From assembly GCA_009784725.1 (NCBI GenBank), contig WQXS01000002.1, forward strand, positions 99,893 through 163,892: a stretch of 64,000 nt of DNA, written 5' to 3'. The translations under genes were made by a program, and so were the position numbers. The notes under the pieces were generated by a model. It was given only the letters and a program-made list of their open reading frames with translations, was not told the DNA's origin and made no database searches. This DNA comes from Oscillospiraceae bacterium (GTDB lineage Bacteria; Bacillota; Clostridia; Oscillospirales; Oscillospiraceae). Position 1 is the first letter of the stretch. Each line of letters begins with the position of its first letter. Below, piece after piece: positions 18,530 through 26,190 of this stretch.

Positions 18530-19876
18530 TTATTTCCACATCGCTGTTGTAGAGTCACCTTCAATACCTTCCGTGCTTGAGTTTTGGAACAGAACTTTAA
18601 CTGTCTGCAGCATTAGCTTAGTATCTTCAAGAATTGAAAATGTTTCAATGTACATAATATCCAGAAAGAGTTTTTCCTCCGGTGATGTATTATATCTGCC
18701 GTATACCTGTGCAAATCCGGTTATACCTGCTTTAACCTTTGTGCGGAATGCAAAATTAGGGTATATTTCCTCATATTGTTTTGCAATCTCCGGTCTTTCC
18801 GGACGCGGACCGACAATTGACATCGACCCGGACAGCACATTAAAAAGCTGCGGAAGCTCATCGAGTCTTGTTTTACGGATAAAACGCCCGAACGGAGTAA
18901 TCCTGTCATCATCCATCGCTGCAAGCCTCGGGACACCGTCATCCTCGGCATTTGGCCGCATACTGCGAAACTTGTATAAAGTAAACGGCTTCCCGCCTTT
19001 TGTTACCCGCACTTGTTTATAAATCGCAGGATGGTTGTCGTATAATCTCACGGTAAGCCATATCCCAACCATAAAGACACCCGAAATAATTATTCCGATA
19101 AGAGAAATTAAAATATCCATAAATCGTTTTATTATCCGCGTACTCATATCGGGCTCCGGGCTTTTTAAAGAAAATACCGGAGTGTTTGAAAGCCATAACG
19201 TGCTTGCAGTATTTATCAGAATGCTTGAAAACGTCGGCAAAATATATGTATGTTTATTATGCAGATAACAGTACTCAAATAACCAGTCCTGCTTCTTTTC
19301 CTCCATATTAAGAAAAAATACGGATTCTGCCCTGTCGATAACATCAAGAAGTCTCTTTGTTTCTGCATTCTCGGATACGACATGATCAACCCTGAATTTA
19401 TTTCTCTGCATGGTGACAATACTGCAATATTCGTCCAGCTTCTCGGCACTTCCGTAAATAATTGCAGCCTTGTGAGCCGGATTTAACCGGAAGAACAGTT
19501 TGTTGATAAACGCAGTTATCGGTATTACAAGAGCAATCTGAACAATGGTAATTACAATAATACCGTATACTGGAAGCAAACCAAGTGCGAGCAAGCTTAA
19601 AATAAAGTATTGAAATATATTTACACTTACAAGGCATAAAATCCACGACAGAATAATTTCCTGCAAGGTTACATTTCCAAAGTTAAACGCTGTGTAAATC
19701 CTGCTCATCAGGTAAATAATCGCTGTGTAAAGCAATAAGATTACATTATATCCCCAGAAAAAAAACAATGGTTCTGCATAAAGGAATCTTTGCCCGAAAA
19801 AATAAACAGCAAGTACAGTAGCAAGCAGAACTGCTTTTGATAAAAAAAGTATTAAACTGCCTGTTTCTTGTTTCAT
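18530..19876 (-). CDS. Polyprenyl-phosphate sugar phosphotransferase (initiating transferase)
   Basis: 448 residues. An N-terminal block of about five helices and a poorly conserved region (to about 220) precede the catalytic bacterial sugar transferase domain. The latter shows KRFMDILISLIG, VRVTKGGKPFTLYKFRSM, IRKTRLDELPQLFNV, SIVGPRPERPE and GITGFAQVYGRY. The enzyme moves a sugar-1-phosphate to undecaprenyl phosphate and starts the repeat unit. It is the first gene of the minus-strand polysaccharide locus, with its own promoter at 19909-19937. Length is typical of WbaP/WcaJ-like polyisoprenyl-phosphate hexose-1-phosphate transferases. Confidence 0.92.
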   Translation of the reverse strand: MKQETGSLILFLSKAVLLATVLAVYFFGQRFLYAEPLFFFWGYNVILLLYTAIIYLMSRIYTAFNFGNVTLQEIILSWILCLVSVNIFQYFILSLLALGLLPVYGIIVITIVQIALVIPITAFINKLFFRLNPAHKAAIIYGSAEKLDEYCSIVTMQRNKFRVDHVVSENAETKRLLDVIDRAESVFFLNMEEKKQDWLFEYCYLHNKHTYILPTFSSILINTASTLWLSNTPVFSLKSPEPDMSTRIIKRFMDILISLIGIIISGVFMVGIWLTVRLYDNHPAIYKQVRVTKGGKPFTLYKFRSMRPNAEDDGVPRLAAMDDDRITPFGRFIRKTRLDELPQLFNVLSGSMSIVGPRPERPEIAKQYEEIYPNFAFRTKVKAGITGFAQVYGRYNTSPEEKLFLDIMYIETFSILEDTKLMLQTVKVLFQNSSTEGIEGDSTTAMWK

Positions 19877-19908
19877 GGCACCTGCCGCTCCAACTTAATG
19901 ATTTGGTT

Positions 19909-19937
19909 ATTTTATCATAATTTATGTGCAAATGCAA
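19909..19937 (-). promoter_or_regulatory. Promoter of the polysaccharide operon
   Basis: Minus strand: TTGCAT (19937-19932), a 17-base spacer, and TAAAAT (19914-19909). The start would be near 19902, 26 bases before the sugar transferase ATG. It lies back to back with the TTGACA promoter of the divergent methyltransferase, only 3 bases apart. Confidence 0.5.
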
Positions 19938-19940
19938 AGC

Positions 19941-19970
19941 TTGACACACATTTTACATTCATGTTACGAT
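19941..19970 (+). promoter_or_regulatory. Promoter of the methyltransferase gene, apparently leaderless
   Basis: TTGACA (19941-19946), an 18-base spacer and TACGAT (19965-19970) are followed by only six bases before ATG 19977. The expected transcription start falls on or next to the start codon, and no ribosome site is visible. Confidence 0.5.
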
Positions 19971-19976
19971 TCGGAA

Positions 19977-20864
19977 ATGAACTTTAGATTTAAAGCTTTA
20001 ATTCAAACATTATTCGGACTCTTTCCAAACAGCGAGAGTTTGAATTATTTTGCTCAAAAACACATTACCAAAAACCTTCCTCTTTCAAAAGAAGCATTTG
20101 ATGCAAAGTATAATCAGGCAATATCCCACCATGAAGTATTTTTAAAATACGGCGAAACTAAAAACGCAGTTATCTATGAAATAGGCTGCGGCTGGCATCT
20201 TGCAACAGCTCTGTCCCTATGCTCCTTCGGCTGCTATGAGAAAATAATCGCTCTCGACATAGTCAACCACGTACGAAAAGAACTGGTCGATATAAATATC
20301 AACCACCTTGAAACAAGACAGGGGGACGGTTCTTCTGTCACAAGTGCACAAGGGGACGGTTCTTCTGTGCTAAAAGAGTGGGATGAAATAATTGATATTT
20401 CGGCTCCATGTGACGCGCGAAAAACAGGATTACCGGATGAATCAATTGATTTTATCTACTCCCAGGAGGTATTTGAACATATATCCCCCGCACTTTTACC
20501 GGATATTATGGCAGAATCATATCGTATTTTGAAACCCGGGGGAATTGTTTCCCTTGCAATCCACTACAATGACCATTATTGCAGTATAGATAAAAATATC
20601 TCTCCATATAACTTTCTTCGTTATTCAGAAAAACAATGGAAAAAATACAACCCCCAATTACATTATGTTAACAGACTGCGCCACAGCGACTTTATCCGCA
20701 TCTTTAAATCCGCCGGCTTTAAAATCCTCGAAGAACACCCATCACGCCCCGGCAATTGGGAAGAGCAGATAAAAAACTTCCCGTTTGCAAAAGAATTTAC
20801 TGATAAATATACTCAAGACGAGCTGAGTATTTTATCAGCAAACATTGTATTACAAAAAACTTAA
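19977..20864 (+). CDS. SAM-dependent methyltransferase with two repeat-encoded GDGSSV inserts
   Basis: About 295 residues. Motif I is YEIGCGWHLATAL, followed by a post-motif segment with VFEHISPALLPDIMAESYRIL and KPGGIVSLAIHY, a type-11 methyltransferase. Between the first strands of the domain, two tandem GGGGACGGTTCT repeats (20317-20370) add TRQGDGSSVTSAQGDGSSV in frame without breaking the gene. The frame is open from a GTG at 19926, but the promoter overlaps that stretch, so ATG 19977 is preferred. It is divergent from the polysaccharide operon and may modify its product; the acceptor is unknown. Confidence 0.75.
   Translation: MNFRFKALIQTLFGLFPNSESLNYFAQKHITKNLPLSKEAFDAKYNQAISHHEVFLKYGETKNAVIYEIGCGWHLATALSLCSFGCYEKIIALDIVNHVRKELVDININHLETRQGDGSSVTSAQGDGSSVLKEWDEIIDISAPCDARKTGLPDESIDFIYSQEVFEHISPALLPDIMAESYRILKPGGIVSLAIHYNDHYCSIDKNISPYNFLRYSEKQWKKYNPQLHYVNRLRHSDFIRIFKSAGFKILEEHPSRPGNWEEQIKNFPFAKEFTDKYTQDELSILSANIVLQKT
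20317..20370. repeat. Two tandem GGGGACGGTTCT repeats inside the methyltransferase gene
   Basis: The first unit (20317-20339) has arms GACAG/CTGTC and the second (20346-20370) arms GCACA/TGTGC around the same GGGGACGGTTCTTC core. The arms differ between units yet each pair is complementary. Both units are in frame and the coding sequence stays open. Confidence 0.85.
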
Positions 20865-20881
20865 AGCAAGAGGCCGAGCAA

Positions 20882-20931
20882 TTCTGCATTTTGCTTTCTT
20901 ATTTCTGCATTTTGCATTTTGCATTTTCATT
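20882..20931. repeat. TGCATTTT short tandem repeat
   Basis: TTCTGCATTTTGC is repeated imperfectly and ends in three consecutive GCATTTT units, filling the gap between the convergent methyltransferase and amidase genes. It may be slippage-prone filler; it has no terminator form. Confidence 0.6.
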
Positions 20932-20933
20932 TC

Positions 20934-21599
20934 TTAATTATTTTCATCTATTGCTTTTTGAACATCGGCTTTAAAGCGTATCCAGGCATCTTCGTTTTCA
21001 ACGAAGTATCTTGGGCATTCTTTGCCTTGCACATCGAAGTGCCTTATAACATCCTCTGCCGTCAGCCAAAATTTCGCACAAAGCCATGCAGTTAAGCGGA
21101 CTGTTGCATCATATGACTCTTTCGTAAAAACACCTGTATCATCGGGGTGGCATACTTCAATCGAAATTGTATCATCATTTCTTTGGTTTGATGCATACGC
21201 AATTTCATCAACGGGAACACATTGAATAACCGCTCCGTCCAGGCATACGATAAAATTGCTGCTTGCATGTCTTTCTTCCGTAACTGCAAGATTTGCAAAG
21301 AAATTCCTGTTTTGCATTGCGGTTGTGTTCGGATTGCCGATGTTATGAATTACAATACCGTTTATTTCCTCAAGCTTTGTACCCGGCCTTGAAAAAGGAT
21401 TTATGGGCAAATACTCCTGCTCTACCCAGTTTAACCTGTAAATCTCCGCCTGAACCTCGCGCCTTGTTAAAGCATGGTCTGCAAAGGGAATATCCGCTTC
21501 TCTGTTGGCTCTTGCTTCATTTATAAATGCAAAAATAATTATAGCCAAACCAACAGCAGCCGACACTATTAATATTATATTATTTCTTTTACTAAACAT
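20934..21599 (-). CDS. Membrane-anchored N-acetylmuramoyl-L-alanine amidase (Amidase_2/PGRP fold)
   Basis: About 221 residues. An uncleaved N-terminal helix (IILIVSAAVGLAIIIFAFI) precedes an amidase_2 domain. The zinc ligands are visible: His in GIVIHNIG, His in VIRHFDV and Cys in GKECPRYF, with SSNFIV and IAYASNQRNDDTISIEV as the substrate-side strands. It should cleave the amide between MurNAc and L-Ala in peptidoglycan at the outer face. I choose ATG 21599; the frame opens at 21614, but a promoter (TTGCAA, 17 bases, TATCAT) ends six bases before 21599, so the transcript would be nearly leaderless. Confidence 0.85.
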   Translation of the reverse strand: MFSKRNNIILIVSAAVGLAIIIFAFINEARANREADIPFADHALTRREVQAEIYRLNWVEQEYLPINPFSRPGTKLEEINGIVIHNIGNPNTTAMQNRNFFANLAVTEERHASSNFIVCLDGAVIQCVPVDEIAYASNQRNDDTISIEVCHPDDTGVFTKESYDATVRLTAWLCAKFWLTAEDVIRHFDVQGKECPRYFVENEDAWIRFKADVQKAIDENN

Positions 21600-21615
21600 G
21601 GTTTTATGATACAAT
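21587..21615 (+). promoter_or_regulatory. Extended -10 promoter of the second methyltransferase
   Basis: TTTTAC (21587-21592), a 17-base spacer and TACAAT (21610-21615) with TGA directly before it, giving an extended -10. Its -10 overlaps the minus-strand -10 of the amidase gene by two bases. Confidence 0.4.
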
Positions 21616-21634
21616 TATTTGCAATACTTTGCAA
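21606..21634 (-). promoter_or_regulatory. Promoter of the amidase gene, apparently leaderless
   Basis: Minus strand: TTGCAA (21634-21629), a 17-base spacer, TATCAT (21611-21606), then six bases to the ATG. The site overlaps the divergent promoter of the neighbouring methyltransferase, so the two probably cannot fire at once. Confidence 0.45.
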
Positions 21635-21648
21635 GGAGACAGCAAATT

Positions 21649-22413
21649 TTGGATGACAATAAAAGTAAAGAACGGTATGAAGATTATTACAGCTCGGTAA
21701 CTTCATTCATGGAAGCAAGTCCCGGTAACAGGTGGATTTACTCAATGCTTGATGATCTTTTTGCTAAAATTTCTCCCGATTCTGTTAATAGTATACTGGA
21801 TGTCGGATGCGGTGAGGGGTCAAAATCAGTATTCTTAAAATCGCGTTTTAGAAATGCCTCTGTTTTAGGTATAGATTTTTCTGCATCCGGGATTGATATT
21901 GCCAAAAAAAGAGAAAATGAAAGCGGGTTACAGTTTAAATTGGTTGATGTTTCAGATGAGTCGGTTTGGGGAGAAAAGTACGATTTGATTTCTGCCTTTG
22001 AGCTTCTTGAGCATATTGAAGATTGGAAGGCACTTATTGATAAATTCGCTGCACAATCATCAAAATTCATACTTTTATCATTTCCGGTCGGAAGGATGAG
22101 AAAGTATGAATCAAAGCTGGGGCATGTACGTAATTTTAAGAGAAAAGAAGTTGAAGCATATCTTGCGATAAAAAACTTTAAACCTGTTGACGTATATTAT
22201 GCCGGTTTTCCTTTTTTCAGCCCGATTTCCAGAGATATGATGAATTTCTTTTTCAAAACTCAACAAGAACACATTGAAAGCGTAAGTGAACCAACTCTCC
22301 TTACTAAACTTTATTCAAAAGTATTATTTTTTCTTTTTAAGTATTGCTCAACAAAAAAACACTTTGGAGAACAGTTTTTAGGGCTGTTTATTAATGGAGA
22401 CGCAATAATCTAG
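21649..22413 (+). CDS. Class I SAM methyltransferase
   Basis: About 254 residues. Motif I ILDVGCGEGSKS, then VLGIDFSASGIDIAKKR, DLISAFELLEHIEDW and FILLSFPVGRMRKYE, a standard small-molecule or glycan methyltransferase layout. The start is taken as TTG at 21649 because AAGGAGA lies 10 bases upstream at 21633-21639; the frame is open from 21619, which would place the ribosome site inside the gene. It ends against the convergent pgsA, with a shared hairpin between. The acceptor is unknown. Confidence 0.8.
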   Translation: MDDNKSKERYEDYYSSVTSFMEASPGNRWIYSMLDDLFAKISPDSVNSILDVGCGEGSKSVFLKSRFRNASVLGIDFSASGIDIAKKRENESGLQFKLVDVSDESVWGEKYDLISAFELLEHIEDWKALIDKFAAQSSKFILLSFPVGRMRKYESKLGHVRNFKRKEVEAYLAIKNFKPVDVYYAGFPFFSPISRDMMNFFFKTQQEHIESVSEPTLLTKLYSKVLFFLFKYCSTKKHFGEQFLGLFINGDAII

Positions 22414-22458
22414 GGCTATATAATTAATCGGATTATATTTTTCCTTCTTATATAACCC
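22413..22458. terminator. Convergent hairpin between the methyltransferase and pgsA
   Basis: GGGCTATATA (22413-22422) pairs with TATATAACCC (22449-22458), 9 of 10 bases, around an AT-rich loop. It lies exactly between two convergent genes. The long loop makes termination strength uncertain. Confidence 0.4.
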
Positions 22459-22463
22459 GCTTC

Positions 22464-23012
22464 TTACATATCCAGTTTCATTATGTCCCTGTTTTTTACA
22501 AAATATTCTACACCGGAAACCACCGTTGTTACACCGATTAATACCCAGCAAACGATAAGCATCCATAAGCTGAGTGGTAAAAACATCACAATCAGACATA
22601 AAATTGTCACTACTGTTTTTATTTTACCGGACATTGTAGCAGCAATGACACGGCCTTTTGCTACAGCGACGAGGCGCATTCCCGTAACCATAAACTCTCT
22701 GATAATGACAATAAGCACTAGCCATGCAGGCATGATTCCGATTTCAACGAACCACAGCATGGCAGCAAAGGTCAGAACCTTATCGGCAAGCGGGTCCATA
22801 AATTTGCCGAAATCCGTTATCTGATTGCGTGTTCTTGCAACAACTCCGTCCGCAACATCCGTAAGTGCGGCAATTATAAAAACCGCTAAAGCCAAATATA
22901 CATTTGTAACGGTAATATTAAAAAGTGTAAATTCAAAATCAATATATAATAATACCAGAAACACCGGTATCAATATAACTCTTGCCATTGTTAGCTTATT
23001 TGCTGTATTCAT
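22464..23012 (-). CDS. pgsA: CDP-diacylglycerol-glycerol-3-phosphate 3-phosphatidyltransferase
   Basis: 182 residues with four or more helices. The CDP-alcohol phosphotransferase motif DVADGVVARTRNQITDFGKFMDPLADK fits D-G-x2-A-R-x8-G-x3-D-x3-D, with the catalytic aspartates in place. The enzyme makes phosphatidylglycerol-phosphate for phospholipid synthesis in the membrane. It overlaps the rimO stop by ATGA, and GGTGA serves as ribosome site. The rimO-pgsA order is common in Firmicutes. Confidence 0.93.
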   Translation of the reverse strand: MNTANKLTMARVILIPVFLVLLYIDFEFTLFNITVTNVYLALAVFIIAALTDVADGVVARTRNQITDFGKFMDPLADKVLTFAAMLWFVEIGIMPAWLVLIVIIREFMVTGMRLVAVAKGRVIAATMSGKIKTVVTILCLIVMFLPLSLWMLIVCWVLIGVTTVVSGVEYFVKNRDIMKLDM

Positions 23013-24520
23013 AGTAGTTCACCTATTAACTCCCCGCTTTGGATTCCTGTTATACGACAAGGGGACAAAACCTTTGCTTTATTTTCCGAAGAATTGAAAC
23101 GACTCTCAAAAGACCTTGCTTGCAAGAGTATATATCCGTCTATTTCCGATGATTCCGCATAACTTCTTGCAAGGTTGTATTCTATACCATCGATTTCCAC
23201 AAGCATGTCTTCAACTATTACGTCGGTAATGGTGCCAAGCCTGCTTGTTTTCCATTCCAGCATGATATCAGATTGCAGTTTAAGAAGCTTCTCCGCCCGC
23301 TCCTCTGCAATATCACCGCTAACATGCTCCATAAGAGCAGCGTCTGTGCCTTCCTCGGGTGAATACGGAAAAACTCCGGCATGCTCAAACTTTGTTTCAC
23401 GGATAAAACCACAAAGCTCTTCAAACTCATTTTCATTTTCAAAAGGCAGACCTGTAATCAGGCTTGTTCGCAATATAACACCGGGTATACGCTCCCGCAG
23501 TGATTTTATCAGTTCTTTAATTTTTTTCCCGGTGCCTCGTCTGCGCATCCCGGTTAAAACAGTATTATTAATATGCTGAATGGGAATATCGAGATATTTT
23601 AGTATTTTATCACTTTTTGCGATTACGTCAATAAGTTCGTCATTAAACCCGTCGGGGTACAGATAATGAAGACGTATCCATTTTAAATCAGTAATTTTCG
23701 TAAGTTCTGAAAGTAATGCGGGCAATCTGCGCTCCCCATAGATATCAAGTCCATACATTGTTACATCCTGCGCAACAATAATTAACTCTATAAACCCGTT
23801 ACTTACCAGCTTTTTTGCTTCGGCAATAATATTTTCAAGCGGTCTGCTGCGAAACTTCCCTCTAATCCCCGGTATTGCACAGTAGGCACATTTATTATCA
23901 CATCCCTCGGCTATCTTCAAATACGCCCACACAGATGATGTGGATATAATCCTTGGTGTTTCACTAACAGGTGAATTTATATCAGCAAAAGCAAGGCAGG
24001 GAAGACAGGGGGACGGTTCTTCTGATATATTATTTTGTAAGACAGAAGAACCGTCCCCCTGTCTTCCCTGCCTTGCAGTTATTGCATCAGCAACCGTAGC
24101 AATATCGTCAAAGCTGCCTGTGCCGATAAAAGCATCAACTTCCGGCAGTTCTTCTGATATATTATTTTTATATCGCTCCGGTAAACAGCCTGCAACTATA
24201 AACTTGCCTATTTTCCCTTCTTTTTTTGCTTCCGAAAACTCCTGAATTGTTTCATATGCTTCTTTTTTTGCGCTTTCAATAAACCCGCAGGTATTGATCA
24301 AAACAATATCGGCTCCGTCTGTTTCACCTGTTACAATGTAACCCGCCGAGCTCAGCAAATACATCATTTGCTCTGTGTTTACACGATTTTTCGAACACCC
24401 GAGCGATATAACGCCAACAAGACAGGGGGACGGTTCTTCTGTCTTGCTCAAAAATAAGACAGAAGAACCGTCCCCCTGTCTTGTTCCCTGTCTTATTTTC
24501 TTATTTTTATTCTTCGCCAT
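23009..24520 (-). CDS. rimO: Ribosomal protein S12 methylthiotransferase with two repeat insertions
   Basis: About 503 residues, against roughly 430-450 usual. The N-terminal MTTase domain has its three cluster cysteines in LGCSKNR, NTCGF and AGCLPER. The radical-SAM motif is CDNKCAYC, followed by IRGKFRSRP; a C-terminal TRAM-like part ends the protein. It adds a methylthio group to an Asp of S12. Two inverted-pair GGGGACGGTTCT elements lie inside the gene. One (24417-24484) extends the N-terminus so that the normal start VGVISLGCSK is preceded by about 35 residues; the other (23991-24076) adds about 28 residues between the MTTase and radical-SAM domains. Both keep the frame. Start ATG 24520 overlaps recX; no clear ribosome site. 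Confidence 0.9.
   Translation of the reverse strand: MAKNKNKKIRQGTRQGDGSSVLFLSKTEEPSPCLVGVISLGCSKNRVNTEQMMYLLSSAGYIVTGETDGADIVLINTCGFIESAKKEAYETIQEFSEAKKEGKIGKFIVAGCLPERYKNNISEELPEVDAFIGTGSFDDIATVADAITARQGRQGDGSSVLQNNISEEPSPCLPCLAFADINSPVSETPRIISTSSVWAYLKIAEGCDNKCAYCAIPGIRGKFRSRPLENIIAEAKKLVSNGFIELIIVAQDVTMYGLDIYGERRLPALLSELTKITDLKWIRLHYLYPDGFNDELIDVIAKSDKILKYLDIPIQHINNTVLTGMRRRGTGKKIKELIKSLRERIPGVILRTSLITGLPFENENEFEELCGFIRETKFEHAGVFPYSPEEGTDAALMEHVSGDIAEERAEKLLKLQSDIMLEWKTSRLGTITDVIVEDMLVEIDGIEYNLARSYAESSEIDGYILLQARSFESRFNSSENKAKVLSPCRITGIQSGELIGELL
23991..24076. repeat. 34-bp perfect inverted pair of GGGGACGGTTCT repeats inside rimO
   Basis: Arms 23991-24024 and 24043-24076 are perfect complements, each with GCAAGGCAGGGAAGACAG followed by the GGGGACGGTTCTTCTG core, around an 18-base loop. 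The element is in frame within rimO and encodes GRQGDGSSV on one arm and EEPSPCLPCL on the other. Confidence 0.9.
24417..24484. repeat. 29-bp perfect inverted pair of GGGGACGGTTCT repeats at the rimO 5' end
   Basis: Arms 24417-24445 and 24456-24484 are perfect complements with a 10-base loop. They lie between the probable rimO ATG and the conserved MTTase domain. In mRNA the hairpin would fall about 35 bases into the coding region and could slow translation initiation. Confidence 0.9.
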
Positions 24521-24974
24521 ACTCAATATACTCTAAATACCTGTTAGTTGCTGCTCTTGCATCATCAAAGCTGAATCCCCTTCGGACTAAAGCGTCGGAT
24601 GCTCTGCGCAGGTCATCCTTGTCATCACTGCCGCGGAGTTTTTTCTTTAAAAACTCCAATGCTGCATCATTTGATTCCTCATCGTCCTGCTCCGTAAGCT
24701 TTTCATCCCACAAATCCCTTGGAACCCCGCGTTTATATAACTCATCCCTGATCCTTGCCTCACCATAGCCCTTGGATACATAGTGCCTGACAATAAGTGT
24801 TGCATAGTCCGAATCATTTATATAACCAAGTTCAACAAGCCATCTGACCGTTTCCTCTGCATCCTCCGGGCTTTCTCCTTTTGAAGCAAGGCGCTTTGCC
24901 ATTTCCTTCTCCGAGAAATTCCGGCTGCCGAGGATTTTTAACGCACGCTTTTTTGTTTTCTCCAAATTATCCAT
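24507..24974 (-). CDS. recX: Regulatory protein RecX
   Basis: 155 residues, made of RecX three-helix repeats: ALKILGSRNFSEKEMAKRL, VRWLVELGYINDSDYA and GYGEARIRDELYKRGVPRD. RecX binds RecA filaments and limits their extension. It is directly downstream of recA (59-base gap) and overlaps the start of rimO by 14 bases. A degenerate hairpin repeat lies between recA and recX. Confidence 0.9.
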   Translation of the reverse strand: MDNLEKTKKRALKILGSRNFSEKEMAKRLASKGESPEDAEETVRWLVELGYINDSDYATLIVRHYVSKGYGEARIRDELYKRGVPRDLWDEKLTEQDDEESNDAALEFLKKKLRGSDDKDDLRRASDALVRRGFSFDDARAATNRYLEYIEYGEE

Positions 24975-25000
24975 TCAAATACTTTCTGAATAGGGCACAG

Positions 25001-25027
25001 TAAGACACAGAGTCGGGTTCTGTCTTA
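25001..25027. repeat. Degenerate GGGGACGGTTCT-like hairpin between recA and recX
   Basis: TAAGACA and TGTCTTA arms flank CAGAGTCGGGTTC, a diverged version of the repeat core. It sits just past the recA stop at 25034, so it may trim recA transcripts or weaken recX expression. Confidence 0.5.
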
Positions 25028-25033
25028 TCTCGC

Positions 25034-26128
25034 TTACCCTTCAAAATCCTCTGCATCAATATCAATAGCGCGTCCTGCTGCTTTTGCTGCCGCCATTTCT
25101 TGCGGTGTCATCAGTTTTGCAGAGTCCCTGCGTATTGCGGCTTCAAGCTCGTCCGATGCTTCGGGATTTTCCTTCAGATATTCCTTTACATTATCCCTTC
25201 CTTGGAAACGAAGCTCATTAAATGTGAACCATGCACCGCTTTTTTCAATAATATCAAGCTTTACGCCGAGGTCAACAAGCTCTCCGTATTTTGAAATACC
25301 CTCGCCGAACATGATATCAAATTCACCCTCGCGAAACGGCGGAGCGACTTTATTCTTAACAACCTTAGCACGTGTGCGGTTACCTACATGCTCTGTACCT
25401 GCTTTGATATATTCCGAACGCCTGACATCAATTCTGACACTCGAAAAATACTTGAGCGCCCGTCCGCCCGGGGTGGTTTCCGGATTACCGTATGTAACAC
25501 CGATTTTTTCTCTGAGTTGATTGATAAAAATAACAACACAATTTGTCTTAGAAATTGAGCCTGCAAGCTTCCGCAGTGCTTGAGACATAAGCCTTGCAAC
25601 AACACCAACGCTTGCATCTCCAATATCGCCCTCTACTTCGCTGCGGGGAACAAGAGCGGCAACAGAGTCGACTACTACAACATCAACGGCTCCCGAACGG
25701 ACCAGTACCTCACAAATCGCAAGAGCATCATCACCCATATCAGGTTGTGAAATCAGCAGGTTTTCAATATCTACACCCAAGGCTCTCGCATAAGCAGGCT
25801 CAAGCGCATGCTCGGCATCAATAAACGCAGCCTCACCGCCTGCTTTTTGGGCTTCAGCAATAATATGCAGCGCAAGCGTCGTTTTACCCGAAGACTCGGA
25901 ACCGTAAATCTCAATAATCCTGCCTCTCGGTACACCGCCGATACCCAAAGCTAAATCAAGCGAAATCGAACCCGTTGAAATCGAATCAACATTAACAGCC
26001 TGCCTGTCACCCATACGCATGATAGAACCCTTACCATGATTCTTCTCAATCTGTGACAGCGCAGTTTCCAAAGCCTTTTTCTTGTCACTTGCAGGAATTG
26101 CAGGAATATATTTCTTCTTCTCAGCCAT
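25034..26128 (-). CDS. recA: Recombinase RecA
   Basis: 364 residues. The Walker A motif GSESSGKT is at 76-83, [14 protein letters not shown] is the Walker B region, and [20 protein letters not shown] is the L2/signature segment. It forms ATP-dependent filaments on single-stranded DNA for strand exchange and LexA cleavage. A GGAGG ribosome site lies upstream. No GAAC-N4-GTTC type LexA box is visible in the 62-base gap to prmC, so any SOS control would act further upstream. The operon order is yqhQ-prmC-recA-recX. Confidence 0.97.
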   Translation of the reverse strand: MAEKKKYIPAIPASDKKKALETALSQIEKNHGKGSIMRMGDRQAVNVDSISTGSISLDLALGIGGVPRGRIIEIYGSESSGKTTLALHIIAEAQKAGGEAAFIDAEHALEPAYARALGVDIENLLISQPDMGDDALAICEVLVRSGAVDVVVVDSVAALVPRSEVEGDIGDASVGVVARLMSQALRKLAGSISKTNCVVIFINQLREKIGVTYGNPETTPGGRALKYFSSVRIDVRRSEYIKAGTEHVGNRTRAKVVKNKVAPPFREGEFDIMFGEGISKYGELVDLGVKLDIIEKSGAWFTFNELRFQGRDNVKEYLKENPEASDELEAAIRRDSAKLMTPQEMAAAKAAGRAIDIDAEDFEG

Positions 26129-26190
26129 TTTATTTTCCTCCAGTATATAATTTAATAGGTATTTTATTTAAATAGAGATATAGGATTGCT

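Noticed and set aside
20882..20931. TGCATTTT repeats considered as a CRISPR-like array
   Set aside because: Units are 7-8 bases, adjacent and without spacers; it is a simple tandem repeat. No CRISPR array or cas gene is seen in the window.
26129..26190. Possible LexA (SOS) box upstream of recA
   Set aside because: No GAAC-N4-GTTC pattern is present in the gap.
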